64,000 nt of DNA from Hydrogenobacter thermophilus TK-6 (GTDB lineage Bacteria > Aquificota > Aquificia > Aquificales > Aquificaceae). The DNA lies in contig NC_013799.1 in the NCBI RefSeq assembly GCF_000010785.1, positions 1-64,000 on the forward strand, written 5' to 3'. Made by a program: the position numbers and the translations under genes. Below are positions 45,277-54,393 of the stretch, piece by piece (the stretch's first letter is position 1; each line of letters opens with the position of its first letter). The notes under the pieces are model-generated. The model worked only from the letters and a program-made list of their open reading frames with translations, made no database searches and was not told the origin of the DNA.

Positions 45277-47824
45277 GCATTTTAAGCCTTTCTTTTAACT
45301 GAGAGAGTACTAAAAGAGCCTGCAGGGGCGTTGTGTTGGCAATGTCAATGGATTCAATGTAATCTAAAAATTCCTGCCAGCTTTTCTCATTGGCAATTCT
45401 GACACTCTCTGCGTAAACTCTCTCAAGGAAGGGAAGCTGGAGCATGCTTTCGTACTCTGATAGGATCTCCTTGGCACGGTTTATAAGCTCTTGTGGAAGT
45501 CCTGCCATCTTTGCAACTTCTATGCCAAAGCTGCCTTCGGCGCTCCCCCTCTTTAGTCTATAGAGAAAATTGACCCTTTCTCCCTCCCTGGACACAGCCA
45601 TATGGTAATTTCTTATGCCATTTATTTCCTCCTCCAGCTTGGTGATCTCAAGGTAGTGTGTGGCAAGGAGCGTTCTGGCTTTTACCCTCTTGGCTATGTA
45701 TTCCACCAGCGCTTTTGTCAATGATATACCATCGTAAGTGGAAGTTCCCCTCCCCACTTCGTCAAGCACTATAAGGCTCCTCTCGTCTGCACTGTTTAAT
45801 ATACTTGCCACATCCAGCATCTCGTTCATGAAGGTGGAAACACCAAGAGCCAAGATATCACCCGACCCTATCCGTGCATGTATGGAAGAGACTGTGCCTA
45901 TTTCTGCCTCCTGACAGGGTATGAAACTTCCCATGTGAGCAAGGAGTGTGAGCACCGCCACCTGTCTTATGTAGCTGGACTTTCCTGCCATGTTGGGACC
46001 TGTGATTATCATTATGTTTTCCCTCTCGTCTATGCTGGTATCGTTGGGAACATAGTCTTTGACAAAAGCCTCTATGAGGGGGTGCCTTCCCTCCTTTATC
46101 TTTATGACCTTCTCGTCTGTTATTTGGGGTTTTTTCCATCCTTTCTCAAGAGCCACATAAGCAAGGGACTGCAGATAATCTAAAAAACCCACCTTCTGCG
46201 CACTTCTTGCTATGGCTTCTACTTTTGAAAGGACTCTCTCCCTTAAACTTGCGAATATCTCATACTCCATGTCTTTTATCCTTGCCTGGGCGGACAAAAT
46301 CTTTTCCTCAAGGCTGGAGAGCTCCTCTGTTATGAACCTTTCTGCGTTGCTGAGCGTCTGCCTCCTTTTAAAGTAAGAGGGCACATACTTCAAGTTGGGT
46401 TTTGTGACTTCTATGTAGTAACCCATCACTCTGTTGTATCCTATCTTAAGGCTCTGCACTCCTGTTTCCTTTCTTAGCTTCTCTTCGTACTCTCTGAGAA
46501 GACTTTCCGAGTTCTGACATATGTATCGCAGGCGGTCAAGCTCGTGGCTCACCCCGTCCTTTATGAGTCCTCCTTCTTTTACATGAAGCGGTGGGTCATC
46601 CACAAGGGTGTTGTCTATGTCCTGAGCAAGCTCCCTAAGGTCCTGCATATCTTCAAAAAGGCTTTTCAGAAGGCTTGAGGAAAACTCAGCACCCGAAAAA
46701 CCCTCTTTGAGCCTGCTTGCTAAAAACAGAGCTTTCTTGAGAAGTACAAAGTCTCTGGGCGTTGCTACATTTCCGCTTATTCTGGATATTAGCCTTTCTA
46801 TATCGGGCATGTCTTTAAGATACTCTCTTATCTCTTTCAAAGCTTGTCTTTTCTCTGTAAGCTCTTCCACTGCGGACTGCACCTGCAGGATCCTCTCTCT
46901 GCTTCTAAATGGGTGAAGGAGGTGAAATTTAAGCCTTCTTCTTCCCATTCCCGTGAGGGTTCTGTCTATGACGCTAAAAAGGGAAATATCTTCTCTTCCC
47001 TCGTAGCTCTCAAGGAGTTCAAGCCCACGCCTTGCTCTGTAGTCTATACGGACATACCCCTCATCCGAGTAGGGTTTTGGTTTTGACACAAAGGGTGTAA
47101 AGCCTCTCTGAGTACTTTTGAGATAAAGGTAAGCACATCCGCAAGGGATAAGCTCCTCCTGCGTCTCAAAGCCCAGAGACCTGTAACTGTGCAGGTTAAA
47201 ATCTCTGATTAGCTCCTCAAGACCTCTTGAAAAGTACTCCTCGTCCAGCTCTGTTTTGTAGGTTCTTATGTACTTTTCCGGTTCTAAGTGTGTGCCTCTC
47301 TGAAGCAGAACTTCTCTGGGAGAGAACTTGCAGAGAAACTCGTAAACCTGCTCCTGAGAAAAACTGCCCGCTACAAACTCACCGGTTGATGGGTTCAGAT
47401 ACGCGCAGAAGTACCTCTTGCCCTTTACATAGACGCATGCCAAGCCAGAAAGGTCCTTTTCAAAGTAAGTCCCCGGTGTTATAACCCTTATGACTTCCCT
47501 CCTGACAAGACCTTTTGCCTGAGTTGCATCCTCCATCTGCTCGCATATGGCTACCTTGTAGCCCTTAGAGACAAGCTTTGTTATGTAATTGGTAGAAGAG
47601 TGGTAGGGGACTCCGCACATGGGTATTCTCTCTTTGCCCTTTCCGCTGGGTCTGGAAGTTAGCACCAGTCCTAGCTCTTTTGAACCTATGTGTGCATCCT
47701 CGTAAAAAAGCTCGTAAAAGTCTCCAAGGCGAAAAAAGAGAAGGCAGTCGGGATGTAGCCTTTTAAAGTGGTGGTACTGAGATAGCATGGGAGTAAGTTC
47801 GCCTTCACTTGGCGTATTCCACAT
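45257..47824 (-). CDS. mutS: DNA mismatch repair protein MutS
   Basis: Mismatch-recognition ATPase, 855 residues. The N-terminal domain has PMLSQYHHFKRLHPDCLLFFRLGDFYELFYEDA, including the Phe-x-Glu-type mismatch-reading motif (FYELF). The ATPase has Walker A TGPNMAGKSSYIRQ and DEVGRGTSTYDGISL. The length is that of full MutS1, not MutS2. It overlaps the rny 3' end by 20 bases on the same strand, so rny-mutS are probably one transcript. Confidence 0.97.
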   Translation of the reverse strand: MWNTPSEGELTPMLSQYHHFKRLHPDCLLFFRLGDFYELFYEDAHIGSKELGLVLTSRPSGKGKERIPMCGVPYHSSTNYITKLVSKGYKVAICEQMEDATQAKGLVRREVIRVITPGTYFEKDLSGLACVYVKGKRYFCAYLNPSTGEFVAGSFSQEQVYEFLCKFSPREVLLQRGTHLEPEKYIRTYKTELDEEYFSRGLEELIRDFNLHSYRSLGFETQEELIPCGCAYLYLKSTQRGFTPFVSKPKPYSDEGYVRIDYRARRGLELLESYEGREDISLFSVIDRTLTGMGRRRLKFHLLHPFRSRERILQVQSAVEELTEKRQALKEIREYLKDMPDIERLISRISGNVATPRDFVLLKKALFLASRLKEGFSGAEFSSSLLKSLFEDMQDLRELAQDIDNTLVDDPPLHVKEGGLIKDGVSHELDRLRYICQNSESLLREYEEKLRKETGVQSLKIGYNRVMGYYIEVTKPNLKYVPSYFKRRQTLSNAERFITEELSSLEEKILSAQARIKDMEYEIFASLRERVLSKVEAIARSAQKVGFLDYLQSLAYVALEKGWKKPQITDEKVIKIKEGRHPLIEAFVKDYVPNDTSIDERENIMIITGPNMAGKSSYIRQVAVLTLLAHMGSFIPCQEAEIGTVSSIHARIGSGDILALGVSTFMNEMLDVASILNSADERSLIVLDEVGRGTSTYDGISLTKALVEYIAKRVKARTLLATHYLEITKLEEEINGIRNYHMAVSREGERVNFLYRLKRGSAEGSFGIEVAKMAGLPQELINRAKEILSEYESMLQLPFLERVYAESVRIANEKSWQEFLDYIESIDIANTTPLQALLVLSQLKERLKMLKDASP

Positions 47825-49541
47825 GTCTTGTCTCCCTTATTACCACCACCTTTATCTGACCCGGATACTCCATCTCCTCCTCTATCTTTCTGGCTACCTC
47901 CTTGGAAAGGACATACGCCTCCTCGTCGCTTAGCTCTTCCGGATTGACTATTATTCTGACCTCTCTTCCTGCCTGCACTGCGTATGCGTTGGCAACACCT
48001 TTAAAGGACTTTACTATGTTTTCCAGCTTTTCAAGCCTTTTGAGGTAAGTCTCAAGGCTTTCCCTTCTTGCACCGGGTCTTGCAGCAGATAGAGCGTCCG
48101 CTGCGCACACGAGAGCAACCTCGGGGTATCTGACTGGCTCTTCGTTGTGGTGTGCCTTTATGGCATTCAGGACTGGGTCCGGCTCTCCGTACTTTTTGCA
48201 GAGCTCTATGCCTATGTCCGTGTGAGAGCCACCAAGCTCGTGGGATATGGACTTTCCAATATCGTGAAGGAGTCCTGCTCTTCTTGCCATTTTTGCATCA
48301 AGTCCCAGCTCTCCAGCCATAAGTCCAGCTATGTAAGCAACTTCCTTTGAGTGAAGCAAAACATTCTGCGAGTAGCTGGTCCTGAAGTAAAGCTTACCTA
48401 TATAGTAGTAAAGACCTGGGTTTATATCGTAAAGCCCAAGTTCTGTGCAGGTTTCTTCCCCCATCTTCCTTATCTTTTCATCCATCTCCTTCTTGACCTG
48501 ATTGACCACCTCCTCTATGCGTGCGGGATGTATCCTCCCGTCATCTATGAGTATCTGAAGAGCTTCTTTGGCTATCTCCCTTCTGAGGGGGTCAAAGGAG
48601 GATATAGTTACCACATCCGGTGTATCATCTATGATGAGGTCAACGCCAGTTAAAAGCTCAAAGGTTCTTATGTTTCTGCCTTCCCTTCCTATTATTCTGC
48701 CCTTGAACTCGTTGCTGGGCAGTTCTACCGTAGTTGTGGTGTAGTTTATGGCTATTTCCGGCGAAAGCCTCTGGATAGCTGTGGTTATTATCCTCTTTGC
48801 CTCAAACTCTGCCTTTTCCTTAGCCTCTTCCTCTATGCGTTTCATGACCCTTATGGCATCTATTCTGGCTTCCTCCTCCGCTCTTTTTAAAACTTCCGCC
48901 CTTGCTTCCTCCATGCTCATGGAAGCTATCCTCTGCAACTCAAGAATTTCTTTCTGCCTGAGGGATTCTACTTCCTTCTCCTTCTGCAAGATGCCGTTTA
49001 GCCTCTCTTCCAACTCTCTCTGGAGTCTCTCCAGCTGTCTTTCCGTTTCTCTTGTATCCTTTTCCCTTCTGTAGAGCTCTTCCTCTCTCCTTTCTAAAAC
49101 TTCAAGCCTTCTCTCCAATTGATGTTCCTTCTGGATAAGACTCTGTTCCAGCTTCTGAAGCTCAGCCCTCTTTTCCGCTATAAAGTCTTCGGTTTCTCTC
49201 CTTCTCTTCTCCGCCTCTTCCTTTATCCTATGGGCTTCTTCCTTAGCTCTCAGAAGCAAACTTTCCGCCTCTTCCTTGGCAAGTTTTCTGTACCTTTCTG
49301 CCTCCTCCTTGGTTATGCCTATGAGCCTTTCTGTCTCTTCCTTGGCATCCTGCCTTATCTTTTCTGCTTGTGCTTGTGCTCTTTGCAGTATGTGCTTGGC
49401 CTCAAGCTCCACTTTCTCTAAGTCCACTTGTGGCACTCTTTGGCTTTCTTCTTTCCTAAGGAGTTTTGAGAGAAAAAAGCCTACTAAACCAGAAAATACA
49501 GAAGCTACCAATAAAACCATTAACAGCACTTCAATACTCAT
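47805..49541 (-). CDS. rny: Ribonuclease Y
   Basis: Membrane-anchored endoribonuclease that starts mRNA decay, 578 residues. Order: N-terminal TM helix (about 3-24), a long coiled coil (about 35-245), a KH domain with GRIIGREGRNIRTFELLTGVDLIIDDTPD, and an HD domain with LLHDIGKSISHELGGSHTDIG. AAAGGAGG precedes the ATG. It overlaps the 5-formyl-THF cyclo-ligase gene by 11 bases. Confidence 0.96.
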   Translation of the reverse strand: MSIEVLLMVLLVASVFSGLVGFFLSKLLRKEESQRVPQVDLEKVELEAKHILQRAQAQAEKIRQDAKEETERLIGITKEEAERYRKLAKEEAESLLLRAKEEAHRIKEEAEKRRRETEDFIAEKRAELQKLEQSLIQKEHQLERRLEVLERREEELYRREKDTRETERQLERLQRELEERLNGILQKEKEVESLRQKEILELQRIASMSMEEARAEVLKRAEEEARIDAIRVMKRIEEEAKEKAEFEAKRIITTAIQRLSPEIAINYTTTTVELPSNEFKGRIIGREGRNIRTFELLTGVDLIIDDTPDVVTISSFDPLRREIAKEALQILIDDGRIHPARIEEVVNQVKKEMDEKIRKMGEETCTELGLYDINPGLYYYIGKLYFRTSYSQNVLLHSKEVAYIAGLMAGELGLDAKMARRAGLLHDIGKSISHELGGSHTDIGIELCKKYGEPDPVLNAIKAHHNEEPVRYPEVALVCAADALSAARPGARRESLETYLKRLEKLENIVKSFKGVANAYAVQAGREVRIIVNPEELSDEEAYVLSKEVARKIEEEMEYPGQIKVVVIRETRHVEYAK

Positions 49542-50106
49542 ACTTTTTACCTCCTTTTAAGATGTAAGTTTCGGTGATGAGAAGATCCACCGGCTCATCC
49601 CAGCTATCAACGGGAATCTCTTCAAGCACCTGAAAGCTATAAGCTACTCCCACCTTTACTCCCTTCACCCTTTTAAGCAATCTGTCGTAAAAGCCCTTCC
49701 CAAAACCTATCCTGTATCCTTTTGTGTCAAAAACTATCCCCGGCACTAAGGCAAGGCCCACTTCTTCTGGCTCCACCTGAGTGCCATCCTCAGGCTCCAA
49801 TATACAAAAAGACCCGGGCTTTAGCTGATTTGAATGTTCAACTTTGTAAATCCTCAGTCTGTCCCCATCTACTTTTGGAAGTAGAGCTTCCTTCCCCAAG
49901 GATATGGACTCCCATATAAGAGATGTAAGGTCTGGCTCGTTTTTTATGGGGCAGTAGAAGAGTATCTTTTTGGCACCTTTGAAGTCTGGCAAACTCTTTA
50001 CTCCCCTCTTTATCCTCTCCGAATATAAAAACACCTCCTCCTCTCCCATTGCCTCTCTTCTATTTAAATATGCCCTTCTTAACTCGCTCTTTTTCAAAAC
50101 CTTCAT
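49531..50106 (-). CDS. 5-formyltetrahydrofolate cyclo-ligase
   Basis: ATP-dependent enzyme (MTHFS; YgfA/Fau in E. coli) converting 5-formyl-THF to 5,10-methenyl-THF, 191 residues. It has the N-terminal KSELRRAYLNRREAM, IKNEPDLTSLIWESISLGKEALLPKV and the ATP-binding GIVFDTKGYRIGFGKGFYDRLL. AAAGGAGG precedes the ATG. A 6S RNA lies directly upstream on the same strand, the ssrS-ygfA neighbourhood known from E. coli. Confidence 0.94.
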   Translation of the reverse strand: MKVLKKSELRRAYLNRREAMGEEEVFLYSERIKRGVKSLPDFKGAKKILFYCPIKNEPDLTSLIWESISLGKEALLPKVDGDRLRIYKVEHSNQLKPGSFCILEPEDGTQVEPEEVGLALVPGIVFDTKGYRIGFGKGFYDRLLKRVKGVKVGVAYSFQVLEEIPVDSWDEPVDLLITETYILKGGKKYEY

Positions 50107-50138
50107 CTTCCGCCTCCTTTCTTAGGAGGGGAAGGCAA

Positions 50139-50300
50139 GAAACCCACCCGTGCGGTGGCAAGGAGGCTACGGTGGGCCCCTAAGCTTTAGGTGGGTGCTC
50201 TCCCGAAACGCCCTCAGGACAGTTCCGGAGACCGAGCTCCCAATTGGCTCACCTTGTGGACCCCAATTTAAACCTCTCTACCACCGGCAGGGCAGGCTCT
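50139..50300 (-). ncRNA. ssrS: 6S RNA
   Basis: The reverse strand folds into the 6S form, a single long rod with an open centre. The closing stem pairs AGCCTGCCC at the 5' end with GGGTGGGTT at the 3' end. It continues past a 3x3 internal loop into CGGTGG/CCACCG and a further stretch TAGAGAGGTT/AGCCTCCTTG with wobble pairs. An apical arm has GAGCTCGGTCTCC opposite GGGAGAGC. At about 160 nt the size fits. It sits between pheT and the folate cyclo-ligase gene, the same linkage as in proteobacteria. 6S RNA binds RNA polymerase holoenzyme in stationary phase. No good promoter was seen; it may be processed from a longer transcript. Confidence 0.82.
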
Positions 50301-52614
50301 ATCTGAGCCTTGCTCCAAAACTATCCTCAAGGGAACTTATCAGCTTGTTTACCAAACCGTTTACTTCCCCATCGGACATACTGCCTTCAAAACTTCTAAA
50401 TACCAACCTAAAACTCACGCTCTTCTTGCCTTCCCCAAGCTCTGAGCCTGTATAAATGCTAAACACCTTCACTTCCTCTAACTTCTCCTTAAGCAGGTTT
50501 TGTGTATGAGATATTAATTTATCCACAGCTACCCCTTTGTCCACCACCACCGAAAGGTCCCTTATGACTGGAGGATACTTAGAAAATGGTTTGTATAACT
50601 TAGTTTTTTGTTGGATGTGTAATAGTCTCAGCTCTCCAATAAAGACCTTTCCCTTTAGCTCCAAGGTATTTACTATCCTTGGACTTAGCTGTCCCACAAA
50701 GCCCACCTTCTCATTTTCCAAAACCAAGTCCGTTTGCACATAAGGATGTAGGAAGCCATAAGAAGATGACTGGCTTTCCATCTTTAAACCCAATATCCTC
50801 CCTACATCAATAAGCAGGGAGAGGGCATCGTAAGCGGTGTACACTTCTTGTGGATAGAGCCTGCGCACGCCAGTGAGCAAAATTCCCACCCGTTCCTCCT
50901 CTCCCTGGTGTGTATACACTCTTCCCACTTCAAAAAGTGCCATGTCATAGTTGTGCTGTCTCTGGTTGTAAAGACAGGTTCTTAGGAGAGAAGGTATAAG
51001 GGAGGTTCTCATGTAAGCCTGGTTTTTGACGAGGGGATTTGTGATGCTTATGGTAGGTTTTTCTATGTCTAAAAGCTCGTAAAGGCTGAGGTCTTCAAAG
51101 GAGAAAGAGATGATCTCTAAAAGTCCCCTGCTTTTGAGAAGCTCTCTTACTTTGTCAGTAATACTTTTGTGCTCAAAAGGTAAAGAAGGAAGGCTAAGCA
51201 CCTCAGAGGGTAGGCTGTTGTATCCCTTTATTCTCAAAATCTCTTCTATTATGTCCACATCTCTCTGCATGTCGTAGCTTCTATGAGATGGTACATAAAC
51301 TTCAACACCGCATCTCATGGGACTGTTGGGAATGCCCAGCTTTGTAAGAATTTCAGAGGCTTCCTCCCTGTTTAGCGTCTCTCCCGCGTACCTTCTGTAC
51401 TTTTCCAGGCTCAGAAATATGGTCTTGGGCTGGTAAGGTGATGGATAAGCATCTCTCAGGGCAGTAAGAGTTCCCCCAGCCACCTCAAGTATCAGCTCTA
51501 TAGCCAAATCCTGATACCTTTTTACACCTTCTATGTCCACATTCCTCTCAAATCTGTACGAGCTGTCCGTTTGTGTGCTGATTGCCTTGGAGGACCTTCT
51601 CACCCTGTAAGGCTCAAAGTAGGCAGATTCCAAAAGTATTCTCCTGCTGCTGTGGTTCACACCGCTTTCCTGACCTCCTACTACACCTGCTACCGCCAGG
51701 GGCTTTTCCTCATCCGCTATAACTAGGTTGTCCTCGGTAAGGGTTTTCTCCGCTCCTGTAAGGAGAGCTATCCTCTCTCCTTTTTTTGCGCTCCTTACCC
51801 TTATGCCCCCGCTAAGCTTGTCCGCATCAAAGGCATGAAGCGGCTGACCGTCTCTCAGCATTATGTAGTTAGTTATGTCCACCACATTGTTTATACTTCT
51901 TACACCACACTGCCAGAGCCTTCTCCTGAGCCAAAGAGGAGAGTCTTTTACAGACACCCCTTCTATTAGTGCTCCTCTATACCTTTTGCAGTCCCTGTCA
52001 ATTATCTGTATGTCCAGCTCCCCAAATTCCTCAAAACTAACTTCCTTATCTTTCTTCAGATTTCTTCTGAATATGGCGCATACCTCCCTTGCCACACCCC
52101 TCACGCTCAGAAGGTCTCCCCTGTTGGGAGTTATCTCCAGCTCCAGCAGGTACTCACCAAAACCCAGAAGGTCATACGCGGATGTGCCGGGTTTTATCTC
52201 CTCCCATATCTTCAAAACACCCTCAGAGTGAGGTTCAAGCCCAAGTTCCTGAGCCGAAAGGAGCATCCCCTCCGAAACAACACCGTCAAACTCTCTCTTT
52301 GTTATGCAGAGCTCCCCTACCTTTGCACCGGGCAGCGCCAAAAACACTCCATCGCCCAACTTCAGAGACCTATCACCTGTTATGACTGTAGGATGGTATC
52401 CCCCACCCACATCCAGCCTGCACACCAGAAGGTTTTTCTTAGTAGGATGCTCTCTCATCTCCACAACTTTCCCAAAGACTACTCCATCCAGGTCAGCGTC
52501 AAACTTCTGCACACTAGTTTCAACGCTTTTAAGGGTCAGCTCACGGGCGATATCCTCCGGAGAGATGTCCTGCACATCCACAAGTTCAATAAGCCACGTA
52601 TAGGGGACTTTCAT
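50299..52614 (-). CDS. pheT: Phenylalanyl-tRNA synthetase beta subunit
   Basis: Large subunit of the (alpha-beta)2 enzyme, 771 residues. Visible parts: N-terminal tRNA-binding EMAP-like domain (KVVEMREHPTKKNLLVCRLDVGGG), B3/B4 editing region, B5 domain, catalytic-like core (FSFEDLSLYELLDIEKPTISITNPLVKNQAYMRTSLIPSLLR) and the C-terminal ferredoxin-fold anticodon-binding domain. pheS is not in this window. The ATG lies six bases after a minus-strand TATAAT with no ribosome site. Confidence 0.97.
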   Translation of the reverse strand: MKVPYTWLIELVDVQDISPEDIARELTLKSVETSVQKFDADLDGVVFGKVVEMREHPTKKNLLVCRLDVGGGYHPTVITGDRSLKLGDGVFLALPGAKVGELCITKREFDGVVSEGMLLSAQELGLEPHSEGVLKIWEEIKPGTSAYDLLGFGEYLLELEITPNRGDLLSVRGVAREVCAIFRRNLKKDKEVSFEEFGELDIQIIDRDCKRYRGALIEGVSVKDSPLWLRRRLWQCGVRSINNVVDITNYIMLRDGQPLHAFDADKLSGGIRVRSAKKGERIALLTGAEKTLTEDNLVIADEEKPLAVAGVVGGQESGVNHSSRRILLESAYFEPYRVRRSSKAISTQTDSSYRFERNVDIEGVKRYQDLAIELILEVAGGTLTALRDAYPSPYQPKTIFLSLEKYRRYAGETLNREEASEILTKLGIPNSPMRCGVEVYVPSHRSYDMQRDVDIIEEILRIKGYNSLPSEVLSLPSLPFEHKSITDKVRELLKSRGLLEIISFSFEDLSLYELLDIEKPTISITNPLVKNQAYMRTSLIPSLLRTCLYNQRQHNYDMALFEVGRVYTHQGEEERVGILLTGVRRLYPQEVYTAYDALSLLIDVGRILGLKMESQSSSYGFLHPYVQTDLVLENEKVGFVGQLSPRIVNTLELKGKVFIGELRLLHIQQKTKLYKPFSKYPPVIRDLSVVVDKGVAVDKLISHTQNLLKEKLEEVKVFSIYTGSELGEGKKSVSFRLVFRSFEGSMSDGEVNGLVNKLISSLEDSFGARLR

Positions 52615-52620
52615 ATTATC

Positions 52621-52628
52621 ATTATATC
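52621..52628. promoter_or_regulatory. Shared bidirectional -10 region, pheT / ABC exporter
   Basis: The minus strand reads TATAAT (52626-52621), six bases before the pheT ATG. The same bases on the plus strand give TTATAT/TATATC, six to seven bases before the ABC ATPase ATG at 52635. One AT-rich box may fire both ways. Confidence 0.45.
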
Positions 52629-52634
52629 AGCACG

Positions 52635-53627
52635 ATGCTTTTACACGCCATTGAGGTAAAGAATCTGGTCAAAGTTTACGATGGGAAGGTTCGCGCTCTT
52701 GACGGTGTGAGCCTAACGGTTCAAACTGGGCAGGCTTTTGCTCTTCTTGGTCCCAACGGTGCTGGCAAAACCACCCTCATGCGCATCCTTACAACCCAGA
52801 TAAAACCTACGCACGGAGATGCATACATATACGGCTACAGCGTAGAGAGACAAAGCTCGCAGGTGAGGAAGCTCATAAGCTATGTGCCACAGGAGATGAG
52901 CGTATGGACGGATATAACCGTTTACGAAAACCTCCTCATATATGCAAAACTCTTCGGTCTTTCGGGGAAGGATAGAAACAGAGCCATAGAAAGAGCGCTG
53001 GAGGATATGGAACTAAGGGAGGTAAGGGATGACCTTGTGAACACCCTTTCGGGAGGTATGATAAGGAGGCTTGAAATAGCCTGTGCCATGCTCATAGAAC
53101 CAAAGGTTATGTTCCTGGATGAACCCACCATTGGGCTTGACCCGGTTGCCAGAAAGAGGGTATGGGAAAAGCTCAAGCAGTTTAGGGATAACTCGGGCGT
53201 GACTATATTCTTTAACACCCATTACATGGATGAGGTGGACATGTACGCAGACCGTGTAGCCATCATAAATAAGGGGAGGATAGTGGTGAGCGGAACGTGT
53301 GAGGAACTAAAGCGTTCTGTAGCTGCAGAGGCTGTGCTGGTCCAGACGGAAAACCCTCATGCCAACTACAACCTGCTTAAGCATGTGCCTGCGGTTAGAG
53401 AAGTGCATACCGAAGGTGATGAGATAAAAATACTCGTTGATGATGCGGAAGCTTTCCTGCCCGTGCTATTGGACATTCTCAGAAAGGCTGGAGTACGCAT
53501 AAGAAGGGTGTCGGTATCCAAGCCTACGCTTGACGATGTGTTTCTAAAGTATGCGGGTACAAAGTTTGAAAGTGCAGACAGGATAAGCGATGTGAGGCAA
53601 ACAAGGAAGATGCTCAGCAGGATGTAG
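52635..53627 (+). CDS. ABC-2 type exporter, ATP-binding subunit (DrrA-like)
   Basis: ABC ATPase of 330 residues with Walker A GPNGAGKTTLMR (about 39-50), signature LSGGMIRRLEIA, Walker B VMFLDEPTIGLDP and switch histidine in NTHYMDEVDMYADR. A C-terminal ~100-residue regulatory domain is typical of the drug/polysaccharide exporter DrrA branch. It pairs with the permease three bases downstream. The exported substrate is unknown. No ribosome site precedes the ATG. Confidence 0.92.
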   Translation: MLLHAIEVKNLVKVYDGKVRALDGVSLTVQTGQAFALLGPNGAGKTTLMRILTTQIKPTHGDAYIYGYSVERQSSQVRKLISYVPQEMSVWTDITVYENLLIYAKLFGLSGKDRNRAIERALEDMELREVRDDLVNTLSGGMIRRLEIACAMLIEPKVMFLDEPTIGLDPVARKRVWEKLKQFRDNSGVTIFFNTHYMDEVDMYADRVAIINKGRIVVSGTCEELKRSVAAEAVLVQTENPHANYNLLKHVPAVREVHTEGDEIKILVDDAEAFLPVLLDILRKAGVRIRRVSVSKPTLDDVFLKYAGTKFESADRISDVRQTRKMLSRM

Positions 53628-53629
53628 CC

Positions 53630-54391
53630 ATGAATGCAATTAAGAGTATTCTTGTGATGATGGAGTTAGAGCTAAGAAGGCTCAAGCATGACAGAACGGA
53701 GATATACTTCAGAGCCATTCAGCCTATGCTCTGGCTTGTCATATACGGACCAGTTATGGGTAGCGTGAAAGCCATACCCACAAACGGTGTACCCTATACG
53801 GACTACATAACTCCGGGTGTTCTCATACAGTCCACCACTTTTGTGAGCATCTTTTACGGACTTATGATGGTCTGGGAGAGGGATGTGGGAATACTTAAAA
53901 GACTCCTCGTTACACCCGCACCGAGGTACTCGGTAGTTGTAGGCAGGTCTATGGCTTCCGGCTTGAGGTCCCTCCTTCAGGTCTTTATTATTCTGCCAGT
54001 CGCGTACATAATAGGTGTTAGATTCCTGCCAAACCCCCTTTACTTTGTACTTGCGCTGGGTGTTATATTCCTCTCATCAGGAGGTTTTGCCTCCGTATCT
54101 ATACTGGTAGCCTCTTTTATGAAGACCAGAGAGAGATTTATGGGCATAGGGCAGGCTATCATAATGCCCCTGTTTTTTGCCAGCAACGCACTATACCCAG
54201 TTAACCTTATGCCTCCTATACTGAGGGAGCTATCCATAATAAACCCCCTCACTTATGCGGTGGATGCGGTAAGGGGGCTTCTCATCACAGGCGATATCTC
54301 AAAGCTTTACCTTGACTTAGGTGTATTAATTACCTTTGACATCCTGATGTTTACCCTCTCTTCCTTGAGCTTTAGGCGCATCATAGAGTAG
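53630..54391 (+). CDS. ABC-2 type exporter, permease subunit
   Basis: Integral membrane protein of 253 residues with six hydrophobic segments, matching ABC-2 permeases. It contains the family region MPLFFASNALYPVNLMPPILRELSIINPLTYAVDAVRGLL (about 177-216). It is translated two bases after its ATPase partner and just before znuA. Confidence 0.9.
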   Translation: MNAIKSILVMMELELRRLKHDRTEIYFRAIQPMLWLVIYGPVMGSVKAIPTNGVPYTDYITPGVLIQSTTFVSIFYGLMMVWERDVGILKRLLVTPAPRYSVVVGRSMASGLRSLLQVFIILPVAYIIGVRFLPNPLYFVLALGVIFLSSGGFASVSILVASFMKTRERFMGIGQAIIMPLFFASNALYPVNLMPPILRELSIINPLTYAVDAVRGLLITGDISKLYLDLGVLITFDILMFTLSSLSFRRIIE

Positions 54392-54393
54392 AT

